From: Salinibacterium sp. SWN248
Lineage (GTDB): Bacteria > Actinomycetota > Actinomycetes > Actinomycetales > Microbacteriaceae
DNA length: 64,000 nt
Reading direction: 5' to 3'
NCBI RefSeq assembly: GCF_015864575.1
Contig: NZ_JADYWW010000001.1
Location: 806,001 to 870,000, forward strand
The notes under the pieces are model-generated. The model had not been told where the DNA came from. It searched no databases and saw only the letters and a list, made by a program, of their open reading frames with translations. Positions 26,421-36,169 of the stretch are shown here, one piece after another; within the stretch, counting starts at the first letter, position 1, and every line of letters starts with the position of its first letter. The position numbers and the translations under genes were made by a program.

Positions 26421-27836
26421 ATGGTGGGCCATGTTGTTGCTCTCGATTGTGGCGCGACTAGCGGCCGAGTAATTCTGGGTGAAGTCGGCCCCAACCAGCT
26501 GCGCACGGCAACGCACGCGCGTTTCGCTAACCGTCCGGTGAGCGTGCGCGGCCGACTGCACTGGGATGTGCTCTCGCTATGGCAGGGCGCGCTCGACGGA
26601 CTCACCTCCGCGATCCGTGAAGTGCCGACCATTTCGTCGATAGCGACCGATACGTGGGGCGTCGACTACGGACTGCTGCGCGACGGGCAATTGCTCGGCA
26701 ATCCACGGCACTACCGCGATGAACGAACCGGCGCCGCGATCGAGAACGTGGAGTCGATGAGCTCGCAGGCTGAGCAGTACGCGGCAACGGGCATCCAGTT
26801 CATGCCGATCAATACGATCTACCAACTTGCAGCCGACGCGGCAGAAAATCGGCTCGAGCTAGCTGACACTGTTCTTCTCATGCCCGACCTCTTTACGTAC
26901 TGGCTGAGCGGGACCAGTATCGCCGAGACCACAATGGCCTCAACGACCGGACTGCTCGATGTGCACACTCGGCAGTGGAGCGACAGTCTGCTTGACGTCG
27001 CCGGAGTGCGGCGCGAACTGTTGCCCGAGCTCGTGATCCCGGGTACTCGCGTTGGCGAGCTGGACGCGGATGTCGCTACCCAAGTGCGCGCAGAGTCACC
27101 CATCGAGGTGATTGCGGTTGGCTCGCACGATACGGCGTCGGCGGTGACGGCGATTCCGATGCAACCGGAGACGGCAGCATTTATTTCGTGCGGAACGTGG
27201 GGACTGGCCGGTGTCGAGTTGGAGAGCCCCGTTGTTACCGAGGCGGCCCGTACCGCTGGATTCACCAACGAGGTCGGCGTCGATGGACGCATTCTTCTCA
27301 TGCGTAACGTCATGGGGTTGTGGATTCTGAGCGAAGCAGTGCGCCAGTGGGAACGCGACGGTGAAGCGATCAGTTTGCCCGAACTTATTGAGGCAGCCTC
27401 CGCTGTCTCCGACGCGATGCCCGTAGTCGACGTCGACGATCCTCGATTCTTGGCGCCAGGCAATATGCCTCGACGGATCACTGCGTGGTGCACAGAACGC
27501 GGCATCCGCCCACCGAGCAATCGCGCCGAAATGGCCCGCTGCATTATCGAATCACTCGCCCAAGCTTTCGCGGACGCCGTGCTCAGCGCTGGCTCGCTCG
27601 GCGACGTCCCCGTAAAGACGATCCACATCGTTGGCGGCGGATCCCTCAACCGTTTGCTGTGTCAGCGCACCGCCGACCGCGCGGGAATCCCCGTTCTCGC
27701 GGGCCCGGTCGAGGCGACAGCACTCGGCAGTGTCCTAGTTCAAGCTCGTTCGATGGGGCACATCTCGGGCAGTCTCGACTCGCTCCGTGATCTCGTACGA
27801 CGCACGCATCATCCCGTCAGCTATATGCCTCGCTGA
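26421..27836 (+). CDS. FGGY-family carbohydrate kinase, rhamnulokinase type
   Basis: A 471-residue kinase whose N-terminus VVALDCGATSGRV is the rhamnulokinase-like variant of the FGGY ATPase fold. It has SSIATDTWGVDYGLL, NPRHYRDERT, the FISCGTWGLAGVEL hinge region and the C-terminal IHIVGGGSLNRLLCQRTA. TTG, ATG and GTG follow each other at 26418-26426; the ATG at 26421 is taken. No rhamnose isomerase is adjacent, so L-rhamnulose is only one candidate substrate. Confidence 0.88.
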   Translation: MVGHVVALDCGATSGRVILGEVGPNQLRTATHARFANRPVSVRGRLHWDVLSLWQGALDGLTSAIREVPTISSIATDTWGVDYGLLRDGQLLGNPRHYRDERTGAAIENVESMSSQAEQYAATGIQFMPINTIYQLAADAAENRLELADTVLLMPDLFTYWLSGTSIAETTMASTTGLLDVHTRQWSDSLLDVAGVRRELLPELVIPGTRVGELDADVATQVRAESPIEVIAVGSHDTASAVTAIPMQPETAAFISCGTWGLAGVELESPVVTEAARTAGFTNEVGVDGRILLMRNVMGLWILSEAVRQWERDGEAISLPELIEAASAVSDAMPVVDVDDPRFLAPGNMPRRITAWCTERGIRPPSNRAEMARCIIESLAQAFADAVLSAGSLGDVPVKTIHIVGGGSLNRLLCQRTADRAGIPVLAGPVEATALGSVLVQARSMGHISGSLDSLRDLVRRTHHPVSYMPR

Positions 27837-27896
27837 CGCCGCAACTTTCTCTGAATTCGCCTCACCCCTGAATTCGCCCAACAAAGGACTGAAAAG

Positions 27897-28673
27897 ATGA
27901 CCGCACGAATTGCTCCCGACCTTGTTAGTGCCGACCTACTGGGACTCACCACCCGCCTCGGCCTGCCCGCGCGTGACCTCGTAATTCTCGCTGAAGGCAA
28001 CACGAGTGAACTGATTGCTGATGGCACGATTATCGTCAAGACGTCGGGTTCATCGATGCAGAACGCAACGGCAGCAAACTTTGTCAGTGTCGAAATCGAG
28101 CCTCTCCTCGAGGTGCTGCGTGATCCGAATGCCAGCCAGGACCGGTTGACAGCCGAACTGGATGCCGGTGAGGTCGGCGGTCAGCGGGTGCGGGCATCCA
28201 TTGAGACTCTCATTCACGTTGCGGTGCGCGCGTATGCCCCGGCGCGGTACGTGGCTCATACCCACCCGACCGCTGTTGTATCGCTACTCGCGAGCGTTCA
28301 CGCGGAGACTTCATTTGCGGATGCGGTCTACTCTGACGAACTCATGGTCTTGGGTCGCAGCCTCTACATTCCTTATGCTCAGCCCGGTATCGAGCTCGGC
28401 CAGCTGTTCCTCACGCGACTCGGTGAGCACGTTGAGCAGCATGGTGAGGTGCCGTCGTTGATCCTGCTCGGCAACCACGGAATTGTTGCCATCGCTGACA
28501 CGGCGGAGGGTGCTGAAGCGATTTCCCTCATGGCTGTGAAAAGTGCACGGGTGCGTCTCGGTGCATTGCAAGCCGGCGGAATCGCTAGTCTGAGTGCGGA
28601 AGCGACCGCCCATTACTTCGACCGCCCCGACTTCCGTGAGCGGCGCGCTGCCCTCACCGGCACCACCAAATAG
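27897..28673 (+). CDS. Class II aldolase/adducin-family protein
   Basis: A 258-residue zinc aldolase-like protein. It shows AEGNTSELIADGTI, VKTSGSSMQN, HTHPTAVVSLLAS with two zinc-ligand histidines, and LLGNHGIVAIAD with the third. The spacing fits the L-fuculose-phosphate/rhamnulose-phosphate aldolase family and the N-terminal domain of RhaD-type fusions, though no dehydrogenase domain follows. It would cleave a ketose phosphate to dihydroxyacetone phosphate plus an aldehyde. It ends the locus; rplM follows after 172 bases. Confidence 0.85.
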   Translation: MTARIAPDLVSADLLGLTTRLGLPARDLVILAEGNTSELIADGTIIVKTSGSSMQNATAANFVSVEIEPLLEVLRDPNASQDRLTAELDAGEVGGQRVRASIETLIHVAVRAYAPARYVAHTHPTAVVSLLASVHAETSFADAVYSDELMVLGRSLYIPYAQPGIELGQLFLTRLGEHVEQHGEVPSLILLGNHGIVAIADTAEGAEAISLMAVKSARVRLGALQAGGIASLSAEATAHYFDRPDFRERRAALTGTTK

Positions 28674-28773
28674 TCGCATTGGCGTTTGCCGCCGGGCCGC
28701 AGTTCCGCTAGAGTTGACCCTTGGTGTCTGCACTATAGGGTGCGACATCCGATCATGAGCCCTCCAACCGGCA

Positions 28774-28791
28774 TTGTTTCTTCTGAAACAA
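28774..28791 (+). promoter_or_regulatory. Hairpin in the rplM leader
   Basis: TTGTTTC and GAAACAA form a perfect seven-base stem with a TTCT loop, 55 bases before rplM. A TTGACC (28714) and a TATAGG (28734) lie upstream but with only 14 bases between them. L13 leaders with autogenous control are known in other phyla; a similar role here is inference. Confidence 0.35.
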
Positions 28792-28845
28792 CCATCGGAG
28801 CGGGATTCACGAACACCTCACTCGATCAATGAAAGCAGCACTATT

Positions 28846-29292
28846 GTGACGCGTACATATTCGCCCAAGCCCGAAGACGTCAAGCGGGAATGGGTCATCA
28901 TCGACGCCGCCGACATCGTTCTCGGCCGTCTCGCCAGCCACGCAGCCATCTTGCTCCGTGGAAAGCACAAGGCCACCTTTGCTCCTCACATGGACATGGG
29001 TGACTTCGTCATCATCATCAACGCTGAGAAGGTTGCCCTCACCGGTTCCAAGCTCGCGCAGAAGAAGGCTTACCGCCACTCCGGTTACCCGGGTGGGCTC
29101 ACGGCCACCACGTACTCCGAGCTGTTGGAGAAGCACCCCACGCGCGCCGTTGAAAAGGCCGTCCGCGGAATGCTCCCCAAGAATTCACTCGGTCGCGCTC
29201 AGCTGTCCAAGCTGAAGGTTTACGCGGGTACTGAGCACCCTCACGCTGCTCAGCAGCCGACTCCGTACACCCTCACCCAGGTCGCTCAGTAG
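28846..29292 (+). CDS. rplM: 50S ribosomal protein L13
   Basis: The 148-residue L13 is an early assembly protein of the 50S subunit. From the GTG at 28846 it reads [20 protein letters not shown] and includes [26 protein letters not shown] and [14 protein letters not shown]. The longer in-frame start at 28774 would add 24 residues from the leader hairpin and is rejected. rpsI follows 41 bases later. Confidence 0.96.
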   Translation: MTRTYSPKPEDVKREWVIIDAADIVLGRLASHAAILLRGKHKATFAPHMDMGDFVIIINAEKVALTGSKLAQKKAYRHSGYPGGLTATTYSELLEKHPTRAVEKAVRGMLPKNSLGRAQLSKLKVYAGTEHPHAAQQPTPYTLTQVAQ

Positions 29293-29333
29293 CGCCCGCG
29301 CTTTACTAAGCAAAGATAAAAGGACTTATTACA

Positions 29334-29822
29334 GTGGCTAAGATCGAAGATTCAATCACCGAGGGTGCACCCGAGTCGTACACGACCGAGTCGGCAGCAG
29401 TTGAGGCGCCAAGCGCACCTCGCCCCGTTCTCACCGTTCCCGGCGCAGCCGTCGGACGTCGCAAGCAGGCAATCGCCCGCGTGCGTCTCGTTCCCGGTTC
29501 GGGCACCATCACGGTCAACGGCCGTGAGCTCGCCGAGTACTTCCCCAACAAGCTTCACCAGCAGCTCATCAACGACCCGTTCAAGGTCCTTGACCTGCTC
29601 GGCGGTTACGACGTAATCGCACGCATCACCGGTGGCGGCCCCTCGGGTCAGGCCGGCGCACTGCGTCTCGGTATCTCTCGTTCGCTCAACCAGATTGACG
29701 AAGAGAACAACCGTGCGATCCTCAAGAAGGCTGGCTTCCTTACCCGTGACGCTCGCGTCAAGGAGCGTAAGAAGGCTGGACTCAAGAAGGCCCGTAAGGC
29801 TCCGCAGTTCTCGAAGCGCTAA
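29334..29822 (+). CDS. rpsI: 30S ribosomal protein S9
   Basis: S9 reaches the P-site tRNA with its C-terminal tail. The 162-residue protein has an acidic/alanine N-terminal extension of about 35 residues, then [37 protein letters not shown] and the C-terminal [18 protein letters not shown], with the usual terminal arginine. A GTG start at 29334 follows AAAGGACTTATTACA. Confidence 0.97.
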   Translation: MAKIEDSITEGAPESYTTESAAVEAPSAPRPVLTVPGAAVGRRKQAIARVRLVPGSGTITVNGRELAEYFPNKLHQQLINDPFKVLDLLGGYDVIARITGGGPSGQAGALRLGISRSLNQIDEENNRAILKKAGFLTRDARVKERKKAGLKKARKAPQFSKR

Positions 29823-29848
29823 CCCGCTTTCCCTGCTAGCGGCAACGC

Positions 29849-31210
29849 ATGGCACGTCTTTTTGGTACAGATGGTGTTCGCGGATTAGCGAACAGTGATC
29901 TTACTGTCGAGCTTGCACTCGGCCTGGCTCAGTCGGCAGCAGTCGTACTGGGTCAGGGTCGAGTTGCTGATGGTCGGCGCGCTTCAGGCCGCCGTCCCGT
30001 CGCAGTTGTTGCACGCGACCCCCGCGTATCCGGCGAATTCATTTCCGCCGCAGTATCCGCGGGGCTCGCGAGCTCGGGCGTCGATGTCTTCGACGCCGGA
30101 GTAATTCCCACCCCGGCAGCAGCGTTCCTCGTTGCCGATTTCAAAGCCGACCTCGGAGTCATGATCTCCGCGTCGCACAATCCCGCCCCCGACAACGGAA
30201 TTAAGTTCTTTGGTCAGGGCGGCACGAAACTTCCCGATGAGGTCGAAGACCGCATCGAAGCAGCCCTCGCCGCACCGAGCCTGGCTCCCACCGGCATCGA
30301 GGTTGGTCGCATCCGCCGGTTCGCCGATGCTGAAGATCGTTACGTCGTCCACCTGTTGTCGACGCTGCCCAATCAGCTAGCGGGCATCCACGTCGTTCTC
30401 GACTGCGCTCATGGCGCCGCGGCCGGCGTCTCACCGCAGGTATTCACGGATGCCGGTGCCAAGGTCACCGTGATCGGTGCAGACCCCGACGGCATCAACA
30501 TCAATGAGGGCGTCGGCTCGACGCATCTCGACAACCTTGCCTCGGCAGTCCTCGCTCACGGTGCCGATGTCGGCATCGCCCACGACGGTGACGCTGACCG
30601 TTGCCTCGCCGTGGACAAAGAGGGCAACATCGTCGATGGCGACCAGATCATGGCAATTCTTGCTGTCTCGATGGCCGAGCGTGGTGTGTTGCAGGACCGC
30701 ACACTCGTCGCGACTGTCATGAGCAACTTGGGGCTCCGCCGCGCAATGGCTGAGCACAACATCAGGATGCTCGAGACGAAGGTCGGCGACCGCTACGTGC
30801 TCGAAGCTCTGGGAGAGCATGGGCTGTCCCTTGGTGGAGAACAATCTGGCCATGTCATCATGACCAAGTTCGCTACCACCGGCGACGGCATCCTCACTGG
30901 TCTTCATCTGGTGGCCGAAATGGCGCGCACCGGCAAAACGCTGGCTCAACTGGCCGCTGTGATGACCGTCTACCCGCAGGTTCTTGTGAACGTTCGCGGG
31001 GTTGACCACCACTCGCTCGGCTCCAACGCCGCTATCGCTGACGCGGTTGCTGCTGTGGAAGCCGAACTGGGTGACACGGGGCGCGTACTTTTGCGGGCAT
31101 CTGGCACCGAACCCATGATCCGCGTCATGGTTGAAGCCGAGCACCACGAGGTCGCTCAGCAGATGGCGGATCGTCTTGCCGCCGTTGTGCTCGCTCAACT
31201 CGGCTACTAA
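29849..31210 (+). CDS. glmM: Phosphoglucosamine mutase
   Basis: GlmM converts glucosamine-6-phosphate to glucosamine-1-phosphate for cell-wall precursor synthesis. The 453-residue protein starts [15 protein letters not shown], has the phosphoserine loop [19 protein letters not shown], the magnesium-binding [11 protein letters not shown] and the sugar-phosphate loop [14 protein letters not shown]. It lies 26 bases after rpsI. GlmS, the preceding enzyme in the pathway, is encoded 1 kb further on. Confidence 0.97.
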   Translation: MARLFGTDGVRGLANSDLTVELALGLAQSAAVVLGQGRVADGRRASGRRPVAVVARDPRVSGEFISAAVSAGLASSGVDVFDAGVIPTPAAAFLVADFKADLGVMISASHNPAPDNGIKFFGQGGTKLPDEVEDRIEAALAAPSLAPTGIEVGRIRRFADAEDRYVVHLLSTLPNQLAGIHVVLDCAHGAAAGVSPQVFTDAGAKVTVIGADPDGININEGVGSTHLDNLASAVLAHGADVGIAHDGDADRCLAVDKEGNIVDGDQIMAILAVSMAERGVLQDRTLVATVMSNLGLRRAMAEHNIRMLETKVGDRYVLEALGEHGLSLGGEQSGHVIMTKFATTGDGILTGLHLVAEMARTGKTLAQLAAVMTVYPQVLVNVRGVDHHSLGSNAAIADAVAAVEAELGDTGRVLLRASGTEPMIRVMVEAEHHEVAQQMADRLAAVVLAQLGY

Positions 31211-31270
31211 CGAGCGTTCTCACGGCACGTCGTCGTTACATGCGTGTGCACCCGGCGTGACCGCAATTCT

Positions 31271-32218
31271 CTAGGTCTTGCGCAGCAAAACCTTTGAGAC
31301 TGCATGGTCGGCATCCTTGCGAAGAATGAGCGATGCCCGTGGTCGTGTGGGGCGAACGTTCTGGATGAGGTTGGGCTCGTTGGTGCGCTTCCACACTTCC
31401 TGAGCGCGTGCGCGGGCTGCACTCTCGCTGAGGTCGGCAAAGCGGTGAAAGTAGGATCGCGGGTTGCTGAATGCACCGCGCTGGAGCCTCAGGAAGCGCT
31501 CTTCGTACCAGTGCGCAATGTCGCTCGTGCGGGCATCCACATAAATGGTGAAGTCGAAGAGGTCACTGACGGCGAGGCTATTTCCCGCGCTTGGTGGTTG
31601 CAGCACGTTGAGGCCTTCGACGATGAGTACGTCGGGTTTGCGCACAGTCACGGCCGCATCCGGAATGATGTCGTAGGCCAGATGAGAATAGAAAGGGGCG
31701 CGCACCACAGGCTCGCCGGCTTTGATCTTGCTCACGAAGCGGAGCAGCGCTCGGCGGTCGTAGCTTTCAGGAAACCCTTTGCGTTCGAGGATGCCGCGGC
31801 GTTCGAGTTCTGCGTTGGGGTGCAGGAAGCCATCGGTGGTGAGGAGTTCGACGCGTGGTGTGCCTTCCCAGCGGGAGAGCAACTCGCGGAGCAGCCGGGC
31901 GATCGTGGACTTTCCGACGGCGACCGACCCTGCGACACCAATGACAAATGGGGTGCGCCCGGTGGATGCTCCCAAGAACTGGGTGGTCGCGGAGTGCAGC
32001 TGTTGGGCGTTCTCTGCATACAGATTCAAGAGGCGACTGAGGGGGAGATACACCTCAGCAACTTCGGTGAGGTCGAGTTCGTCGCCGAGTCCGCGCAACT
32101 CAATGAGCTCCGCCTGGGTCAGGGGAACTTTCATTTTCGGGGCAAGTTCAGCCCAATCGCTCCGATCGATTTCTAGAAAGGGAGAGATGTGACCGTGTCC
32201 GGAGCCATGTTCATGCAT
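31271..32218 (-). CDS. coaA: Pantothenate kinase, type I
   Basis: The enzyme phosphorylates pantothenate, the first step of coenzyme A synthesis. It contains Walker [18 protein letters not shown], then [19 protein letters not shown] and [13 protein letters not shown] place the start at 32218 ([10 protein letters not shown]), which gives 315 residues, close to the 316 of E. coli CoaA, and leaves room for the divergent glmS promoter. Longer in-frame starts at 32227 or 32275 exist; the latter overlaps glmS. It is the only reverse gene in the glm block. Confidence 0.93.
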   Translation of the reverse strand: MHEHGSGHGHISPFLEIDRSDWAELAPKMKVPLTQAELIELRGLGDELDLTEVAEVYLPLSRLLNLYAENAQQLHSATTQFLGASTGRTPFVIGVAGSVAVGKSTIARLLRELLSRWEGTPRVELLTTDGFLHPNAELERRGILERKGFPESYDRRALLRFVSKIKAGEPVVRAPFYSHLAYDIIPDAAVTVRKPDVLIVEGLNVLQPPSAGNSLAVSDLFDFTIYVDARTSDIAHWYEERFLRLQRGAFSNPRSYFHRFADLSESAARARAQEVWKRTNEPNLIQNVRPTRPRASLILRKDADHAVSKVLLRKT

Positions 32219-32260
32219 CCCGAACATCCTATCTGCGCACGGATACCCAGCTTGGGGAAC

Positions 32261-32266
32261 TAAACT
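32261..32266 (+). promoter_or_regulatory. -10 box of a likely leaderless glmS transcript
   Basis: TAAACT ends seven bases before the glmS ATG, with no Shine-Dalgarno sequence in between. No clear -35 hexamer was found. The short coaA-glmS gap also rules out a glmS ribozyme. Confidence 0.4.
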
Positions 32267-32273
32267 CGTCTCC

Positions 32274-34124
32274 ATGTGTGGAATCGTCGGTTACGTTGGT
32301 AACGAAAAAAGCCTTGAGGTTCTCCTCGGCGGTCTAAAGCGTCTCGAATACCGGGGTTACGACTCCGCCGGTGTTGCAATCATTGATGAGGCTGGAGTGC
32401 TCGGAACGCGCAAGCGTGCCGGCAAGCTGCAGATGCTCTTGGATGACCTCGAAGCCGAGCCTCTGAGCAACGGCGCCACCGGTATCGGCCACACTCGCTG
32501 GGCGACCCACGGTGGCCCCACCGATGTGAACGCGCACCCGCACTTGAGCCGTGATTCAAAGCTCGCGCTCATTCACAACGGCATCATCGAGAACTTCTCT
32601 GAGCTGAAGAACGAGCTGCTGCTTGAGGGCGAAACTTTCATCAGCGAGACCGACACTGAGGTGGCGGCGCTGTTGGTTGGGCGCGAGTACGACAAGACGG
32701 GTGACCTCACTGCAGCGATGCAGAGCGTTGTTGCGCGTCTCGAGGGTGCCTTCACTCTTCTTGCCGTGCACCAAGACCAGCCTCGGGTTGTTGTCGGCGC
32801 TCGCCGCAACTCGCCCCTCGTTATCGGTTTGGGCGACGGCGAAAATTTCTTGGGCTCTGACGTTGCGGCTTTCGTGGAGTTCACCCGCCGCGCGGTTGCG
32901 ATCGGCCAGGACCAGATCGTGACGATCCGTCCTGACTCCGTTGATGTCATCGACTTCGATGGCAACCCTGTTGAGGTCGAAGAATTCGATATCGCGTGGG
33001 ACGCATCAGCATCCGAAAAGGGTGGCTGGTCGAGCTTCATGGCTAAGGAAATCAGCGAAGAGCCGGATGCCGTAGCCAACACCATTCTTGGTCGTGTTCA
33101 GGATGGGCTGGTCAAGCTCACCGAATTCGAGCCCCTCGGAGACGATGTCATTGCGAACATCGACCGAATTGTCATCATTGCGTGTGGAACCGCGGCCTAC
33201 GCGGGAATGCTCGGCAAGTACGCCATTGAGGCGTGGGCGCGCGTTCCTGTTGATGTTGAGCTCGCTCACGAGTTCCGCTACCGCAACCCGATTTTGACGG
33301 ACCGCACTCTCGTGATCTCGATCAGCCAGTCGGGCGAGACCATGGACACGCTGATGGCGGTCAAGTTCGCTATGGAGTCCGGCGCGAAGGTTGTCTCGGT
33401 GTGCAACACGCACGGCGCAACGATTCCGCGTGAATCGCACGCTGTTGTCTACACGCACGCTGGTCCTGAAGTTGCTGTGGCATCCACGAAGGCTTTCGTT
33501 GCCCAAGCGACCGCGCTGTACTTGATTGGTCTGCACATCGCGGGCGTGCGCGGCACGCTCAGCGAAGAAGAGATTCGCGACAATGTGACCGAGTTGCAGG
33601 CTATTCCCGACAAGATCTCTGAGGTCTTGGTGACCTCGCAGTCGATCAAGCAGCTTGCGCACTGGATGACGGATACCCAGTCGGTGCTCTTCCTTGGTCG
33701 CCACGTTGGCTACCCGATCGCGCTCGAGGGTGCACTCAAGCTCAAGGAGCTCGCGTACATCCACGCTGAGGGGTTCGCCGCAGGCGAGCTCAAGCACGGT
33801 CCGATCGCGCTCATCGAGCCCGGTCAGGTTGTCTTCGTGATCGTTCCGAGCCCGCGCGACCCCAACTCCTTGCACAAGAAGGTTGTCTCCAACATTCAGG
33901 AGATTCGTGCTCGGGGCGCTCGCGTTATCGCGATTGCCGAAAAGGGCGACGCTGCAGTGCTGCCGTTCGCCGATGAGGTTATTCCGATTCCGTTGGCTGG
34001 TTCGTTCTTTGAACCGCTGCTTGCTGTCATTCCGTTGCACATCTTCGGCATGGAGCTTTCTGCTGCGAAGGGACTCGACGTCGATCAGCCTCGCAACCTC
34101 GCGAAGTCTGTCACTGTCGAATAG
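32274..34124 (+). CDS. glmS: Glutamine--fructose-6-phosphate aminotransferase
   Basis: GlmS makes glucosamine-6-phosphate from fructose-6-phosphate and glutamine. The 616-residue enzyme starts [12 protein letters not shown], so Cys2 is the N-terminal nucleophile of the glutaminase domain ([19 protein letters not shown]). Two SIS domains follow ([11 protein letters not shown], and [24 protein letters not shown]), and the protein ends KSVTVE as usual. acpS follows after eight bases. Confidence 0.97.
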   Translation: MCGIVGYVGNEKSLEVLLGGLKRLEYRGYDSAGVAIIDEAGVLGTRKRAGKLQMLLDDLEAEPLSNGATGIGHTRWATHGGPTDVNAHPHLSRDSKLALIHNGIIENFSELKNELLLEGETFISETDTEVAALLVGREYDKTGDLTAAMQSVVARLEGAFTLLAVHQDQPRVVVGARRNSPLVIGLGDGENFLGSDVAAFVEFTRRAVAIGQDQIVTIRPDSVDVIDFDGNPVEVEEFDIAWDASASEKGGWSSFMAKEISEEPDAVANTILGRVQDGLVKLTEFEPLGDDVIANIDRIVIIACGTAAYAGMLGKYAIEAWARVPVDVELAHEFRYRNPILTDRTLVISISQSGETMDTLMAVKFAMESGAKVVSVCNTHGATIPRESHAVVYTHAGPEVAVASTKAFVAQATALYLIGLHIAGVRGTLSEEEIRDNVTELQAIPDKISEVLVTSQSIKQLAHWMTDTQSVLFLGRHVGYPIALEGALKLKELAYIHAEGFAAGELKHGPIALIEPGQVVFVIVPSPRDPNSLHKKVVSNIQEIRARGARVIAIAEKGDAAVLPFADEVIPIPLAGSFFEPLLAVIPLHIFGMELSAAKGLDVDQPRNLAKSVTVE

Positions 34125-34132
34125 GTTTCACC

Positions 34133-34507
34133 GTGATTGTGGGGATCGGTGTGGATGTCGTCGATATCGCCCGCTTCGAGCGAGCGTTGCAGCGCACACC
34201 GACCCTCACATCGCGCCTGTTCTCTGAGAGCGAACAGCTCAAGGATGGCAAACCTCGCCCCCTGCGCTCGCTGGCAGGGCGTTTTGCGGCGAAAGAAGCA
34301 CTCATTAAGGCGCTCGGCGACTCTTCCGGAGTGACCTGGCACGACATGCGGGTGGTTTCCGATCAGCTCGGTAATCCTTCGCTTGAGCTCCACAATTCGA
34401 CCAAAGCCATTGCCGAACGTCGCGGAATAACCTCGGTGCACCTGTCGATGAGTCACGACGCCGGAATCGCGATCGCCTATGTCATCGCGGAGGCACACCA
34501 TGGCTGA
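34133..34507 (+). CDS. acpS: Holo-[acyl-carrier-protein] synthase
   Basis: AcpS attaches phosphopantetheine from coenzyme A to acyl carrier protein. The 124-residue protein has IVGIGVDVVDIARFERAL with the metal-binding Asp, LAGRFAAKEALIKALG and HLSMSHDAGIAIAYV. A GTG start follows glmS; the stop overlaps alr by eight bases. The link to coaA one gene away is functional as well as positional. Confidence 0.95.
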   Translation: MIVGIGVDVVDIARFERALQRTPTLTSRLFSESEQLKDGKPRPLRSLAGRFAAKEALIKALGDSSGVTWHDMRVVSDQLGNPSLELHNSTKAIAERRGITSVHLSMSHDAGIAIAYVIAEAHHG

Positions 34508-35600
34508 TCTTCGACTCGCCACCATCAACACGGCGGCCATCACCCACAACGTTGCGACCCTGCGTGCGCTCGTTGCGCCGGTGCAGGTGATGGCTGTTGT
34601 CAAAGCCAATGGGTACGGCCACGGTGCTATCGAGAGTGCCCGTGCGGCTCTCGCGGGAGGCGCCGACTGGCTCGGCGTTGCTGACCTGACCGAGGCCTTT
34701 GCCGTGCGCGGCGCCGGCATCGACGCTCCGCTGCTGGCGTGGTTGCACCAGCCGGGGGCAGCGTTTGGCGAAGCGGTTCGCGCGAATATCGACCTCGGCG
34801 TGAGCAGCACCGAGCAGCTGCATGAGGTTGCCGCGACATCCGATACTGCGTTCGTGCATTTGAAAGTCGATACAGGCTTGCATCGCAATGGCGCTTTCTT
34901 GGAAGAGTGGCACCAGTTCTTCGAAGCGGCGGTTGTTCACGAGCTCGCGGGTCGCATTCGCGTGCGGGGTCTGTGGAGTCACCTCGCCAATGCGGGCGTC
35001 GAGCACGACGCTGACCAGATTGAGCAGTTCTCGGCCGCGGTCGCGATGGCAGAGTCAGTAGGGCTCCGCCCCGAGCTGCGTCACCTGGCCGCATCAGAGG
35101 GCGCGATCAAACATCCTTCTGCTCGTTTCGATCTCGTTCGTGTCGGCATCAGCAGCTATGGCCTGTCGCCCGCCGACGACGTGGATGCCGCGGCTCTTGG
35201 CCTTGTGCCGGCAATGACTCTCAGCGCTCCTGTCGTGTCGGTGAAGCGAGTTACGGCCGGTTCTGGGGTTTCCTATGGTTATGCCTATCGCTGCGAGCAG
35301 GACACGACGCTCGCGCTCGTGCCACTTGGCTACGGCGATGGTGTTCCTCGTCACGCCTCCAATCGCGGGCCGGTTTCCATCAACGGTGTCGTTGGTCGGG
35401 TCGCGGGGCGAGTTGCGATGGATCAGATTGTTGTCGATATGGGCGATGCGAACGTTGCGGTCGGCGACCGGGCAATTCTTTTCGGTGACCCAGCACAGTC
35501 GGTTCCGACAGCGGATGACTGGGCTGCGGCCGCTGACACCATCAATTACGAAATCGTGACCCGCATCGGTTCTCGTGTTACCCGCAGGTATGAGTCGTGA
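34500..35600 (+). CDS. alr: Alanine racemase
   Basis: The PLP enzyme makes D-alanine for peptidoglycan. The 366-residue protein contains the PLP lysine motif VMAVVKANGYGHGA, HLKVDTGLHRNGAF and the SVKRVTAGSGVSYGYAYR segment near the second active-site tyrosine. The ATG at 34500, inside the end of acpS, fits the family N-terminus (ADLRLATINTAAITHN); the stop overlaps tsaE by four bases. Confidence 0.96.
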   Translation: MADLRLATINTAAITHNVATLRALVAPVQVMAVVKANGYGHGAIESARAALAGGADWLGVADLTEAFAVRGAGIDAPLLAWLHQPGAAFGEAVRANIDLGVSSTEQLHEVAATSDTAFVHLKVDTGLHRNGAFLEEWHQFFEAAVVHELAGRIRVRGLWSHLANAGVEHDADQIEQFSAAVAMAESVGLRPELRHLAASEGAIKHPSARFDLVRVGISSYGLSPADDVDAAALGLVPAMTLSAPVVSVKRVTAGSGVSYGYAYRCEQDTTLALVPLGYGDGVPRHASNRGPVSINGVVGRVAGRVAMDQIVVDMGDANVAVGDRAILFGDPAQSVPTADDWAAAADTINYEIVTRIGSRVTRRYES

Positions 35601-36169
35601 CCACGCTGACAATCGCTTCTCCCGACAGCATGGCCGAGCTCGGGGCCATTATTGCCGCGCAACTCGTGGCCGGTGATCTGGTGATGCTCAATGGTGAACT
35701 TGGCGCGGGAAAGACAACGCTGACGCGGGCGATCGGGGAGACTCTCGGCATTCGGGGCACGGTCACGAGCCCCACTTTTGTTTTGGCGCGCACGCATCCG
35801 CGACTCGACGGCTCGGGAGCAGAAGTCTCGCACACCGAGGCGCCTCCGCTCGTGCACGTGGACGCGTACCGCCTCGGTAGCGCTGTTGAACTCGACGACC
35901 TCGACATCGACTTTGAGGCATCCATCGTCGTTGTCGAATGGGGTGCAGGCCTGCTCGATGGAGTGAGTGAGAGCTGGCTCACGGTCGATATTGTGCGCCC
36001 GGTGGGTGCTGGGGCGGCAGATGAAGTTGCCGCTGCAGGCGGCGACAGCGCCGCCGTCGATCACACCGATGACTTTGCCGAAGAAGCAATCGAACCACGC
36101 ACCGTTACCGTGACCGGAAACGGCCCGAGGTGGGCAGACATGGAGTGGCTTAATGCTGTTAGCGATTGA
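35597..36169 (+). CDS. tsaE: tRNA threonylcarbamoyladenosine biosynthesis protein TsaE
   Basis: TsaE is the ATPase that turns over the TsaBDE complex making t6A37 in tRNA. Walker A reads NGELGAGKTTLTRAIGE, followed by GTVTSPTFVLA and HVDAYRLGS and the Walker-B-like IVVVEWGAGL. At 190 residues it is longer than usual (about 150): a 35-residue acidic/alanine stretch (AGAADEVAAAGGDSAAVD) sits in the C-terminal third. It overlaps alr by four and tsaB by 17 bases. Confidence 0.94.
   Translation: MTTLTIASPDSMAELGAIIAAQLVAGDLVMLNGELGAGKTTLTRAIGETLGIRGTVTSPTFVLARTHPRLDGSGAEVSHTEAPPLVHVDAYRLGSAVELDDLDIDFEASIVVVEWGAGLLDGVSESWLTVDIVRPVGAGAADEVAAAGGDSAAVDHTDDFAEEAIEPRTVTVTGNGPRWADMEWLNAVSD

Noticed and set aside
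31304-32176. 290-codon forward frame opposite coaA
   Set aside because: It is antisense to a clearly recognised pantothenate kinase, has no ribosome-binding site and no family motifs; long antisense frames are common at this G+C content.
32219-32273. glmS ribozyme in the glmS leader
   Set aside because: Only about 55 bases separate coaA and glmS, too short for the ribozyme, and no matching structure is seen.
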